From contig CANMVA010000001.1 in NCBI GenBank assembly GCA_947501355.1, positions 2,379,492-2,443,491 on the forward strand: a stretch of 64,000 bases of DNA. Reading direction: 5' to 3'. The notes beneath the pieces are model-generated. The model was not told the DNA's origin. It ran no database searches and was given only the letters and a program-made list of their open reading frames with translations. Positions within the stretch are counted from its first letter, which is position 1, and every line of letters starts with the position of its first letter. This document shows, piece after piece, positions 25,049 to 32,322 of the stretch. The DNA comes from an uncultured Paracoccaceae bacterium (GTDB taxonomy: Bacteria > Pseudomonadota > Alphaproteobacteria > Rhodobacterales > Rhodobacteraceae). Both the position numbers and the translations under genes were made by a program.

Positions 25049-25399
25049 ATGGCCGTGACACGTTTACTGACCGAGTTTGGAATGGGCAGTTCGCTGCGCC
25101 GTCTGGATTATACCGAAGCTGCAAGGCGCGCCGTGAAAGATGCGCTGTGGCATAACTCGATCAATCTGGCCGAGCTTTACGGCAAGGACAAATCCGAGAT
25201 GCAAATTACAGTCGAGGTGGGTGTGCAGGATCCGGACGCGGTGGATACCGATGCGATTGCAGGCATTTTTCCCTATGGCCAGATCACCGTTGTGCCGCGC
25301 AAAGGCGGGCTGGATGTGCCGCGCGAGGATGGCGGGCAGCCAACGGTGATTGCCAATGTCGCGATCTCGGTCGCCCTTGAAGTGGAGGGCGCAGCATGA
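25049..25399 (+). CDS. Lin0512 family protein, copy 1
   Basis: A 116-residue protein of the small conserved Lin0512 family, unknown function. Its family hallmarks are Glu-Phe-Gly-Met-Gly near the start, Asp-Tyr-Thr-Glu-Ala-Ala-x-Arg-Ala-Val, and Val-Gln-Asp-Pro-Asp in the middle. GAAGAGGA precedes the ATG. It overlaps the second copy by 4 bp. The pair probably forms a hetero-oligomer. Confidence 0.8.
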   Translation: MAVTRLLTEFGMGSSLRRLDYTEAARRAVKDALWHNSINLAELYGKDKSEMQITVEVGVQDPDAVDTDAIAGIFPYGQITVVPRKGGLDVPREDGGQPTVIANVAISVALEVEGAA

Positions 25400-25740
25400 G
25401 CGATCAGCGTTTCATCATTGAAATGGGCATGGGCAACGACCTTTACGGGATGGATTACACCAAGGCCGCGGCCCGCGCGATTGAGGACGCGATCCGGCAT
25501 TCCTCAATCCCGCTTTTTGAAGCAACCGGGGTATCGCATGACGATATGCGGGTGCAGGTGACCGTTGCTGTGCAGGACCCGGATCAGGTCGATTGCGTCG
25601 CCTTGGCCGAAAAGCTGCCGCGCGGACGAGCAGAGGTGCGCGCCGTTTTCGGGGGGCTGAATGTGGAGAACCCGGATACCGGGTCTACCTTGGTCATCGC
25701 CTCCGCCGCGGTCGAGGCGTTCTTGCCCCGACAGGCTTGA
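25396..25740 (+). CDS. Lin0512 family protein, copy 2
   Basis: A 114-residue paralogue of the preceding gene, coupled to it by an ATGA overlap. It shares Glu-Met-Gly-Met-Gly, Asp-Tyr-Thr-Lys-Ala-Ala-Ala-Arg-Ala and Val-Gln-Asp-Pro-Asp, but is clearly diverged. Each probably provides half of a shared assembly. The function is unknown. Confidence 0.8.
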   Translation: MSDQRFIIEMGMGNDLYGMDYTKAAARAIEDAIRHSSIPLFEATGVSHDDMRVQVTVAVQDPDQVDCVALAEKLPRGRAEVRAVFGGLNVENPDTGSTLVIASAAVEAFLPRQA

Positions 25741-25759
25741 GGCACGACCCGGGCCGGGG

Positions 25760-26029
25760 TCACATGCCAAGCGCTTCTTTATACATTTCCAGAACCGCCT
25801 CTTCCTCGGCAATATCATTCTGGTCGCGCTTGCGCAGGGCGATGACCTTGCGCATGACCTTGGTGTCATAGCCACGCCCTTTGGCCTCCGCCATCACCTC
25901 TTTGACCTGATCGGCGAGGTCCTTCTTTTCCTGCTCAAGACGCTCGACGCGCTCAACGAATTGGCGCAGTTCATCGGCGGTCACGCGGTAGGAGGTGTCA
26001 CTGCCCGTATTTGTGGACGTATCGCTCAT
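25760..26029 (-). CDS. gapR: GapR family nucleoid protein (DUF2312)
   Basis: An 89-residue protein. I chose ATG 26029; the TTG just before it is possible. The whole length matches the DUF2312/GapR family: Thr-Ala-Asp-Glu-Leu-Arg-Gln-Phe-Val-Glu-Arg, a coiled-coil helix, then Ala-Lys-Gly-Arg-Gly-Tyr-Asp-Thr and Leu-Arg-Lys-Arg. In Caulobacter GapR binds overtwisted AT-rich DNA ahead of replication and transcription and stimulates topoisomerases. It is a single gene with no operon partners here. Confidence 0.92.
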   Translation of the reverse strand: MSDTSTNTGSDTSYRVTADELRQFVERVERLEQEKKDLADQVKEVMAEAKGRGYDTKVMRKVIALRKRDQNDIAEEEAVLEMYKEALGM

Positions 26030-26159
26030 CAATCAGGTCTCCGGCTTGGGGTCAGATGTCTGAGTAGCGGGCTGGCCCGCGCCCTTCAAGGGGTGTTCAG
26101 GGGGTTGAGCGTCGGGCCCGTTTGATTTAGGCGCAGGCACGCAATCAAGGAGCGGCCCC

Positions 26160-26375
26160 ATGGACTATCTTGTCTGGATCGGAGCAGTCATTTCGCTGGT
26201 GGGCCTTTTGGGCCTGATGGCCTGCATCGTGATCGTGGCCCGCGCCAAACGGGCCAAGCTGGACGATACCGAAATGCGCGCCAAGCTCGCGCGGGTGATC
26301 CCGCTAAACCTGGGTGCATTGCTGCTGTCGGTGCTGGGTCTGATGCTGGTGATCGTGGGGATATTCCTGGCCTGA
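26160..26375 (+). CDS. Small two-helix membrane protein
   Basis: A 71-residue protein with membrane helices at about residues 5-27 and 48-70, joined by a charged loop rich in Lys, Arg and Asp. AAGGAG lies shortly before the ATG. It is conserved-looking but of unknown function. Both ends would lie on the periplasmic side if the positive loop is cytoplasmic. Confidence 0.7.
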   Translation: MDYLVWIGAVISLVGLLGLMACIVIVARAKRAKLDDTEMRAKLARVIPLNLGALLLSVLGLMLVIVGIFLA

Positions 26376-26378
26376 GCC

Positions 26379-26903
26379 TTACGGCGCAGGCGGCGTTTTC
26401 TCACCCCGGTCAAAGGCTTCCCAGCCTTCCCCGTTGAAGACATCGACGCCGAGCTGGGCGAGCACATGAGGGAAATCGACCATCACCCAATTGTCCACGA
26501 TCTTGCCGTCCACGACTTTCCAGAAATCCATGTAGCGAATTTCGACGCGTTTGCCGGTGGCCGCGACACCCATGAAATCGCCTGAATGTGTCGCTTCCTG
26601 CCGGCCAAAGGCCGCGGCCCATTCGCCCATGTAAAGGCGCGCTTCATCGACGCAACTTTTGTCTGAAAACGCCGCCTGAGAGGGCTTTTGCCAGTTGTCC
26701 TGGAATTCCCGCAGGCCCTTTTTGGTGCCGCAGCCGGTGTTGCCATACCAACCAAAGCCTTCGGAAAAGAACTCCCCGATATCGGCGATACGGTGGTCGT
26801 TCAGACCGTCCACCATGCCCTCAATGACGGCGCGGGTGGCTTCGGTTTTGCTCATATCGGTGTCGCGGGTCAGAACGGCCTGTTCGGGGCGGCTGCCTTT
26901 CAT
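26379..26903 (-). CDS. SnoaL-like / NTF2-fold protein, single domain
   Basis: A 174-residue protein with AGGAGAGAG before the ATG. It has the SnoaL-like polyketide cyclase fold pattern: Gly-Met-Val-Asp-Gly-Leu-Asn, Trp-Tyr-Gly-Asn-Thr-Gly, then Ala-Ala-Thr-Gly-Lys-Arg-Val-Glu and Lys-Ile-Val-Asp-Asn-Trp-Val. Bacterial members are often ester cyclases or hydrolases of unknown substrate. A two-domain relative is divergently transcribed next to it, so they probably act on the same compound. Confidence 0.78.
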   Translation of the reverse strand: MKGSRPEQAVLTRDTDMSKTEATRAVIEGMVDGLNDHRIADIGEFFSEGFGWYGNTGCGTKKGLREFQDNWQKPSQAAFSDKSCVDEARLYMGEWAAAFGRQEATHSGDFMGVAATGKRVEIRYMDFWKVVDGKIVDNWVMVDFPHVLAQLGVDVFNGEGWEAFDRGEKTPPAP

Positions 26904-26996
26904 CTCTCTCTCCTGTCGTTGGATGTCACGGCAGGTCTAGACAGGGCGCCCAGTTCTGCGCAATGTTTTTTTGCACACCTATGCAAAGGAAACGCC

Positions 26997-28016
26997 ATGC
27001 CCGCCGCCCTCCTTGATCTGAATGACTTGCGCCAGACCAGCTACCGGCTGTTGTCAGACCTGGCAGAGGGGCGCGATCTGGCCGAGATTTACCATCCCAA
27101 CGCGCGGTTCTTTGGCGTGCATCCGTTCAACGAGCGCACGGGCGTCGAAGCGATTGCCGATGTCTGGGCCCAGTTGCGCGCGGCCCTGCCCGATGTGGAG
27201 CGGCGCAGCCTTTTGCATCTGGCGGGCCCAAACCTGCCCGACCCGCGCGTCAGCACCCCGCGCGCGGGGCATCTGGTGGCGGCGATGGGGCAGCTTCAGG
27301 GCCGGTTTCTGGCTGATCTTTGCGATATCCCGGCCACCGGGAAAACGGTCACGATCCGCTTTTGCGAAGCGCATGAGCTGGTGGATGGCAAGATCGCGAC
27401 GACCTATCTGATGCTCGATCTGGCCGATCTGATGTTGCAGGCCGGTGTGTGGCCGTTCGTGAAGTCCCTTGGCGCGGAACAGCAATGGGTTGGGCCAGCC
27501 ACCGCTGACGGTGTGCGGCTGGAGGGCGATGCGCCCGATACGACGTCGATGGATGTCGTTCTGGCCATGCACGCGGCTCTGGGTCGCTTTGACGGCAAAT
27601 CGCTCGACTCGATGCCCCATGCAGAGTTCTGGCACCCGGATTTCATGTGGTATGGCCCTGCGGGGATCGGTACCACGCGAGGGCTGGAAGAGTTTCGCGC
27701 CCATCACCAGATCCCTTTTCTGGTGGGCTTTCCGGACCGGCAGGGCAGCGGGCATTACATCCGCATCAGCGATGGCGATTACGCTGTGACCGGCGGGTGG
27801 CCGTCGGTTATCGGCACGCATCTAGGGCCGTGGCTGGGCATGCCCGCGACCGGCAAGCGTATCAACATGCGGGTGATGGATTTCTACCGGCTGGCTGACG
27901 GGCGCATCTGCGAAAACTGGGTGCCGATCGATGTTATTGATATGGCACAACAAATGGGCGTCGACATCTTCGAGCGCGTGCGCCACATGACGGGAAAGCC
28001 GCGCCTAAGCCTCTGA
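26997..28016 (+). CDS. Tandem SnoaL-like protein, two domains
   Basis: I chose ATG 26997 (339 residues) with AAAGGA before it. The frame upstream overlaps the divergent gene and looks like a shadow. Two SnoaL-like domains (about 10-150 and 180-330) each end in the same pattern: Pro-Ala-Thr-Gly-Lys with a basic strand, then Asp-Gly-Lys/Arg-Ile and a Trp or Tyr. The second domain is close to the neighbouring single-domain protein (Trp-Tyr-Gly-Pro/Asn, Gly-Leu-x-Glu-Phe). The substrate is unknown. Confidence 0.78.
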   Translation: MPAALLDLNDLRQTSYRLLSDLAEGRDLAEIYHPNARFFGVHPFNERTGVEAIADVWAQLRAALPDVERRSLLHLAGPNLPDPRVSTPRAGHLVAAMGQLQGRFLADLCDIPATGKTVTIRFCEAHELVDGKIATTYLMLDLADLMLQAGVWPFVKSLGAEQQWVGPATADGVRLEGDAPDTTSMDVVLAMHAALGRFDGKSLDSMPHAEFWHPDFMWYGPAGIGTTRGLEEFRAHHQIPFLVGFPDRQGSGHYIRISDGDYAVTGGWPSVIGTHLGPWLGMPATGKRINMRVMDFYRLADGRICENWVPIDVIDMAQQMGVDIFERVRHMTGKPRLSL

Positions 28017-30104
28017 CAGGCGCGCGCCGTTCTTGATGAGATCGGACAGCAGTGGCGCAGGCTCCCAAATAAAGGGATCATGGGCGGCCAAACGCTCCAG
28101 ATCGCGACGCATGGCCAGCAGACCCGTCTGATCGGCCATGAGTACCGGCCCACCCCGCCACCGCGGAAAGCCAAGCCCGTGGAGCATCACCACATCCAGA
28201 TCGGTGCTGCGCGCCACAACATCTTCGCGGCGCAAATAGGCGGCCTCATTGGCGAGCGCAATAAGGCAGCGCCGCTGGATCGCCCCGTCCGAGATCTGGC
28301 GTTCGGGCAAGCCCTTTTCCTGCCGGAGACGGGCACAGATCGCGGCCACCTCCGGGTCTTCGCGGCCGTGGGGATGCTCGGCGTCATAAAGGTAAACCCC
28401 CTTCGCCGACCGACGCCCCTGCCGCCCTATATCGCGCAGCGCACCGATGAGATCGGGCAAGGGCTGTGATGCGGTTCGGCGCGGGCTGACGCGGGCGGCC
28501 GCACTGGACAGCCCTGCCATATCGAGCAGTTGATAGGGGCCGCGCGGACATCCCAAGGCGCGGACCGCGGTATCCACCTGGGCGGGCGTCGCGCCATCGC
28601 GCAGACAGGTGTCGGCGGCCAAGCGCCAGACGCCCAGCATCCGGGCGGTCAGGTCAACCTTCGCATCGTTGCTGATCACGGTCTGCTTGGCCAAACGGCG
28701 CGCAAGATAGGACAGAGCCACAAGCGCATCCGCCGAGGTCTTGGGGCCTTTCGCCAGGACGATCAGATCGCTGGTCACGGCAGGCACGCCGAACCCCAGC
28801 GCCAGGGCGGAGAGGCTGTCCGGCACCGAGTCGAAATTGGGCCGGTCATGGGCGAGCGCCACAAGCGCGTCGCCCTGCGCGGACAGGTCTGCGTAGTTCA
28901 CCGATCCGGCAGCAGCCGCATCAAGGATCAGGTCCACGTCGCTCAGCGCTTCAACCGGAACCGGGCCGCGCAGGCGCTCTATTGCGCGCGCGGCCTGATC
29001 GGCGTTCAGCCGGCCTGCAGTGACCGCGCGTTCAAACCACGTTTGCACATGTCCGGGCAGCGCCATGTCAGAAGGCCCGGCCAGCGTCACCTCAAGGCCT
29101 GCACGCAGCAGCATGACGCCCAGATCAAGGGCGCGTTTGCCCTGCCCCAACAATCCGACCCGCGTCATCTGCTTGGGCGTGTGCCCCATGGCTTGGGGTA
29201 AAAACAACGCGCGGCGTTCGGCCATCGCTGCGTGCCGCAGCGCTTCCGATTGCGCGGAGGCGACCCCCTCTTCAAACGCGGTCTGCTCAAAGGCGAGGCC
29301 TGCCTCAAACGGCAAAAGCAAAGCGGCTTCGACACAGTCGATGATGCGTTTGGGCGCCTGCAACGGCGAGGCCGCCACACGCGCGCGAAACCGGGTGATC
29401 TGTCTTTGATTTGCCGCCCCATCGAGCAACATCTCACGCTGGTCGCAGGTGCGCCGCGGCGGGCTGCCCTGCGCGGCCACGTTGCGGGCAAACTGCACCG
29501 CGAAATTGCGCAGATCGCCCGCGGCCCGTGCGTCGATCAGGCCAAGCTCAAGCGCGCGGCTGTCTGGGATGGGCTGCCCGGAAAGCAGTAGGGCAAGCGC
29601 CTGTTCCACCCCGATGAGACGCGGCAAGCGCTGCGTGGCCCCGCCACCGGGCGGGAAGCCAAGTGTGACCTCGGGTTGGCCAAGGCGCGTGCCTTGCGCG
29701 GCCACCCGGTAATGACAGGCTTGTGCCAGCTCAAGCCCGCCACCCGTTGCGGCCCCGTGCAAGGCGGCGATCACCGGGCGGTCGGAGGCCTCGATGAGGC
29801 TCATCAGATCGGTAAAGCTGGGCACCCCGGCGCGTGGCTCAAGCTCGCGTAGATCGACACCGCCGCAAAAGCAGGCCCCATCGCCGATGAGGACAATGGC
29901 CGTGTCGTCTTGGGGCAAAGCCTCGAAAGCTGTCCAGAGCGCTTGGCGCACCGCACCGCCCAGCGCATTCACAGGCGGGTTCGTCAACGTGATAATCGTG
30001 ACCCCGTCCTGGGAAGAAACGTCGATCAGGTCTGCCACCACGGCCCCCGATAGCGCGTCATATATGTGAGGTGCCCCTGCTCCATCGCGTTGATTAGTAG
30101 GCAC
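28005..30104 (-). CDS. FadB/FadJ-like protein with degenerate dehydrogenase part
   Basis: A 699-residue fusion of enoyl-CoA hydratase (about 28-200) and 3-hydroxyacyl-CoA dehydrogenase (about 305-690). The hydratase part keeps its catalytic acids, Glu125 in Gly-Leu-Glu-Leu-Ala and Glu145 in Gln-Pro-Glu-Val-Thr, and its oxyanion glycines. In the dehydrogenase part the NAD loop reads Gly-Gln-Gly-Lys-Arg-Ala, lacking the last Gly. The usual Gly-x-His-Phe-Phe-Asn-Pro segment is not found (Leu-Gly-Phe-Gly-Val-Pro stands there). The dehydrogenase half may be inactive or altered. It overlaps the convergent SnoaL gene by 12 bp. Confidence 0.85.
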   Translation of the reverse strand: MPTNQRDGAGAPHIYDALSGAVVADLIDVSSQDGVTIITLTNPPVNALGGAVRQALWTAFEALPQDDTAIVLIGDGACFCGGVDLRELEPRAGVPSFTDLMSLIEASDRPVIAALHGAATGGGLELAQACHYRVAAQGTRLGQPEVTLGFPPGGGATQRLPRLIGVEQALALLLSGQPIPDSRALELGLIDARAAGDLRNFAVQFARNVAAQGSPPRRTCDQREMLLDGAANQRQITRFRARVAASPLQAPKRIIDCVEAALLLPFEAGLAFEQTAFEEGVASAQSEALRHAAMAERRALFLPQAMGHTPKQMTRVGLLGQGKRALDLGVMLLRAGLEVTLAGPSDMALPGHVQTWFERAVTAGRLNADQAARAIERLRGPVPVEALSDVDLILDAAAAGSVNYADLSAQGDALVALAHDRPNFDSVPDSLSALALGFGVPAVTSDLIVLAKGPKTSADALVALSYLARRLAKQTVISNDAKVDLTARMLGVWRLAADTCLRDGATPAQVDTAVRALGCPRGPYQLLDMAGLSSAAARVSPRRTASQPLPDLIGALRDIGRQGRRSAKGVYLYDAEHPHGREDPEVAAICARLRQEKGLPERQISDGAIQRRCLIALANEAAYLRREDVVARSTDLDVVMLHGLGFPRWRGGPVLMADQTGLLAMRRDLERLAAHDPFIWEPAPLLSDLIKNGARLSEA

Positions 30105-30163
30105 AAAGCGGCGCAGCGCAAGTCATTGATTGCGCTGGCCCGATTTCGGCGGTTGGCCTTGCG

Positions 30164-30409
30164 TCAGGCGCTCTGAACCTCTGTCTGGGCGTCTTCAGAC
30201 TTATCGACGGCATGCGCCCAAAGCGGCACCTCCGTCTCGGAACGCGCTTCAACCCCCCTCGCAATATCGGCAGCAATCTCGTGATTGCGCAGCACAGCAC
30301 GGATGCGTGCGCGCAAATCTTTCTTGCGATCGAGCGGCTGCAAGCGACCATCGGGTCCCAACACATACGGACCAGCAGCGGGTTCGATACGAAAATCAGC
30401 AACACTCAT
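30164..30409 (-). CDS. Small hypothetical protein
   Basis: An 81-residue soluble protein of unknown function. GGGAGA lies about 5 nt before the ATG. The first 25 residues resemble a small beta domain (Arg-Ile-Glu-Pro-Ala-Ala-Gly-Pro-Tyr-Val-Leu-Gly-Pro-Asp-Gly). A basic helix (28-45) and an acidic tail follow. A possible FNR-type box lies about 62 bp upstream (30471-30484). It lies 59 bp upstream of the FadB-like gene and may share its transcript. Confidence 0.6.
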   Translation of the reverse strand: MSVADFRIEPAAGPYVLGPDGRLQPLDRKKDLRARIRAVLRNHEIAADIARGVEARSETEVPLWAHAVDKSEDAQTEVQSA

Positions 30410-30470
30410 CCCAGTCTCCCTTTTGTGCAGCAGTTCTCGTTAAGGGTATCGCGAACATGCCGCGAGAGAC

Positions 30471-30564
30471 TTGTCCTAGATCAAGTGCCCAATTCCGTCT
30501 GGTGGATCAGCATGTTAGCGGTAATTTTTTCAGAAAAATCGCATATTTCTGATCGAATCAGAAA
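30471..30564. promoter_or_regulatory. FNR-like box and a 19-bp palindrome
   Basis: TTGTCCTAGATCAA (30471-30484) differs from the FNR consensus TTGAT-N4-ATCAA at two positions and lies upstream of the small gene at 30409. Further on, TTTCTGAT (30546-30553), CGA and ATCAGAAA (30557-30564) form a perfect interrupted palindrome of unknown use. The rest of the gap from 30410 to 30600 shows no gene. Confidence 0.35.
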
Positions 30565-30600
30565 AAGATTGCTGATGGAATTCTGCGCCCGAAACGGGTG

Positions 30601-30771
30601 TCAGACAGCGCGGCGCGCCTTGAGGTTCTGCGCGACCTTGCGGGCCAAGTTGGCGCTGGATACCGCCGATAACAGGCGGCGGCGCAGGAGCTGCGTGCAA
30701 TCGAAAGCGATGATATTGCTTCCCAGCGCAGAGGTCTGGATTTTGACCGGGTTATGCGGTTTCGCAGCCAT
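30601..30771 (-). CDS. Possible small basic protein
   Basis: A 56-residue open frame starting Met-Ala-Ala-Lys-Pro-His-Asn-Pro. It is very basic, with a helix of Arg/Leu (Leu-Leu-Arg-Arg-Arg-Leu-Leu) that might bind nucleic acid or membranes. No clear ribosome site is present. It fills an otherwise empty 475-bp gap. It could be a shadow frame. Confidence 0.3.
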   Translation of the reverse strand: MAAKPHNPVKIQTSALGSNIIAFDCTQLLRRRLLSAVSSANLARKVAQNLKARRAV

Positions 30772-30884
30772 GAGGCGTGTCTTTCTGCACGAAAAGGATA
30801 CAGATGTTACGCTTCCGGGCCTGCGATGGATCACAAATGCCGCGCTTGCTGGACAGTTTTTTTGCTGGCGCATAAGAATGGCCT

Positions 30885-31316
30885 ATGGATATTCGCGCCC
30901 TGACCCCCGATTACGCAGTCTCTCCGATGATTGATCCGGAGCATATGCAGACCATCGCAGATGCAGGCTACACGACGGTGATTTGCAATCGACCAGACGG
31001 GGAAATCCCGCCCTCGCACCACGCCAGCGTCATGAAGACGGCGGCAGAGGCGGCGGGTCTGACCTTTGTCGAAAACCCGGTGCTGGGCGGCGCAATGACG
31101 ATGGAGAATGTTGCGAAGCAAGGTGCGGTTCTAACTGAGGCGACGGGGCCGGTCCTGGCCTATTGCGCATCGGGCACGCGATCTTCTGTGGTGTGGAGCC
31201 TGTCGCAAGCCGGTGAGATGAGCACGGATGAAATTATCGCGGCGACAACGCGCGGCGGCTATCAACTGGAGCATATGCGCCCTCAGATTGACGCGTTGGC
31301 GGCCCAGAAAGGCTGA
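30885..31316 (+). CDS. DUF442 / TIGR01244 phosphatase-sulfurtransferase-like protein
   Basis: A 143-residue protein of the DUF442 group (tyrosine-phosphatase fold). The active-site loop is Tyr-Cys-Ala-Ser-Gly-Thr-Arg-Ser with Cys94 and Arg99, and there is a Cys34 after the second strand. The group is linked to sulfide or persulfide handling when fused to beta-lactamase-like dioxygenases; here it stands alone. It ends 3 bp before the convergent SpoA gene. Confidence 0.82.
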   Translation: MDIRALTPDYAVSPMIDPEHMQTIADAGYTTVICNRPDGEIPPSHHASVMKTAAEAAGLTFVENPVLGGAMTMENVAKQGAVLTEATGPVLAYCASGTRSSVVWSLSQAGEMSTDEIIAATTRGGYQLEHMRPQIDALAAQKG

Positions 31317-31319
31317 AGC

Positions 31320-32264
31320 TCAATCGGGCGGCATCATCGCCGCCTCCGGCATCGGGTCCGTGGCGTGATCCAGTGTTGGTTCTGGTGGAGGCGGCGGCGC
31401 TGCCGCGGGCGGGTCCACGACGCGGCGCAGGGCTTTCTGACCTGAGATCTGACCTAGTTTGAATGGCCCGACAGAGGTCTCTGACGCTTCCAACATGATC
31501 GCGGCGGCAGCGGTTCGGGGCAAGGTGATCGTGTCGCCCACTTTCAGCGCGTCGACATCGGCGAGAGAGACCACCATCCGGTGCAACACGGCCTCCAGCG
31601 GCACAGGCGCATCGTTGACCGCGTGCTGCATGGCCTCTTGCCAGCCACCGCCGGGCTTTGCAGCGGCGCGCGGTGCGGGTTGCGGAAGCAACAGCTGCAA
31701 GACGCCCTGACGCGCGCCGCTGCCCAGATCAAGTTGCAAGACCAGCTGACAGATGGGCGTATCTTCCAGGGCAAGCGCGAAGGCGCGTGGGGTTTCAAAC
31801 CGTCTTCCAGGTTTGAAGACGGTGGCCCAAGCGGCGGTCGGGTCCCGCTCCAGCCCGGCATGTGCTTGGGCGATCAGATCGGCGACGAACCCGCTGCATA
31901 TCGCGGCATCGGCATCCGTCGCAGGGCGGTCCGGCGGCGGCGCACTCGCAACCTTTCCGGTTGTCTGCACCTCGATCAGCGCCGCGCGGAGCTGTGGGCA
32001 AAGCCCGGCCATGCCCACCCCACCCGCGTCCGAGCGCAGCAGCAGCATCAGGGCGGGAGGCGAGAACCCCTCCAGAACCGCGTCGCGGGTCAGCGTGGTC
32101 TGGGTGACGGAAGTCACCCCAAGGGGCAAGGACAAGCTGCGGTCGGCCAGTTTTTCAAGAAGCGATGCGAAGGGTTTGAACGCCTGCGCCACACCGGACG
32201 CGCTTTGCGTCGGTGCCTGCGCCAGCATCCGGCGCAAAACAGAAGTGGTGTCGTCTGATGCCAT
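31320..32264 (-). CDS. FliM/FliN-family (SpoA) motor-switch-like protein
   Basis: A 314-residue protein. Residues 1-205 resemble the FliM middle region, and about 215-285 are a SpoA/FliN domain (Ala-Val-Leu-His-Arg-Met-Val-Val-Ser-Leu, then Leu-Lys-Val-Gly-Asp-Thr-Ile-Thr-Leu-Pro). The C-terminal 30 residues are Pro/Ala-rich and disordered. FliM passes the CheY signal to the flagellar motor, but no other flagellar gene is near. It is either a displaced fliM of the roseobacter type or a divergent relative. Confidence 0.72.
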   Translation of the reverse strand: MASDDTTSVLRRMLAQAPTQSASGVAQAFKPFASLLEKLADRSLSLPLGVTSVTQTTLTRDAVLEGFSPPALMLLLRSDAGGVGMAGLCPQLRAALIEVQTTGKVASAPPPDRPATDADAAICSGFVADLIAQAHAGLERDPTAAWATVFKPGRRFETPRAFALALEDTPICQLVLQLDLGSGARQGVLQLLLPQPAPRAAAKPGGGWQEAMQHAVNDAPVPLEAVLHRMVVSLADVDALKVGDTITLPRTAAAAIMLEASETSVGPFKLGQISGQKALRRVVDPPAAAPPPPPEPTLDHATDPMPEAAMMPPD

Positions 32265-32322
32265 TGGTTCGATCCCGCTCGTGGCTTGAGCTTAGAGCGG
32301 CAAGGTTACCAAGTGGTTAGCA

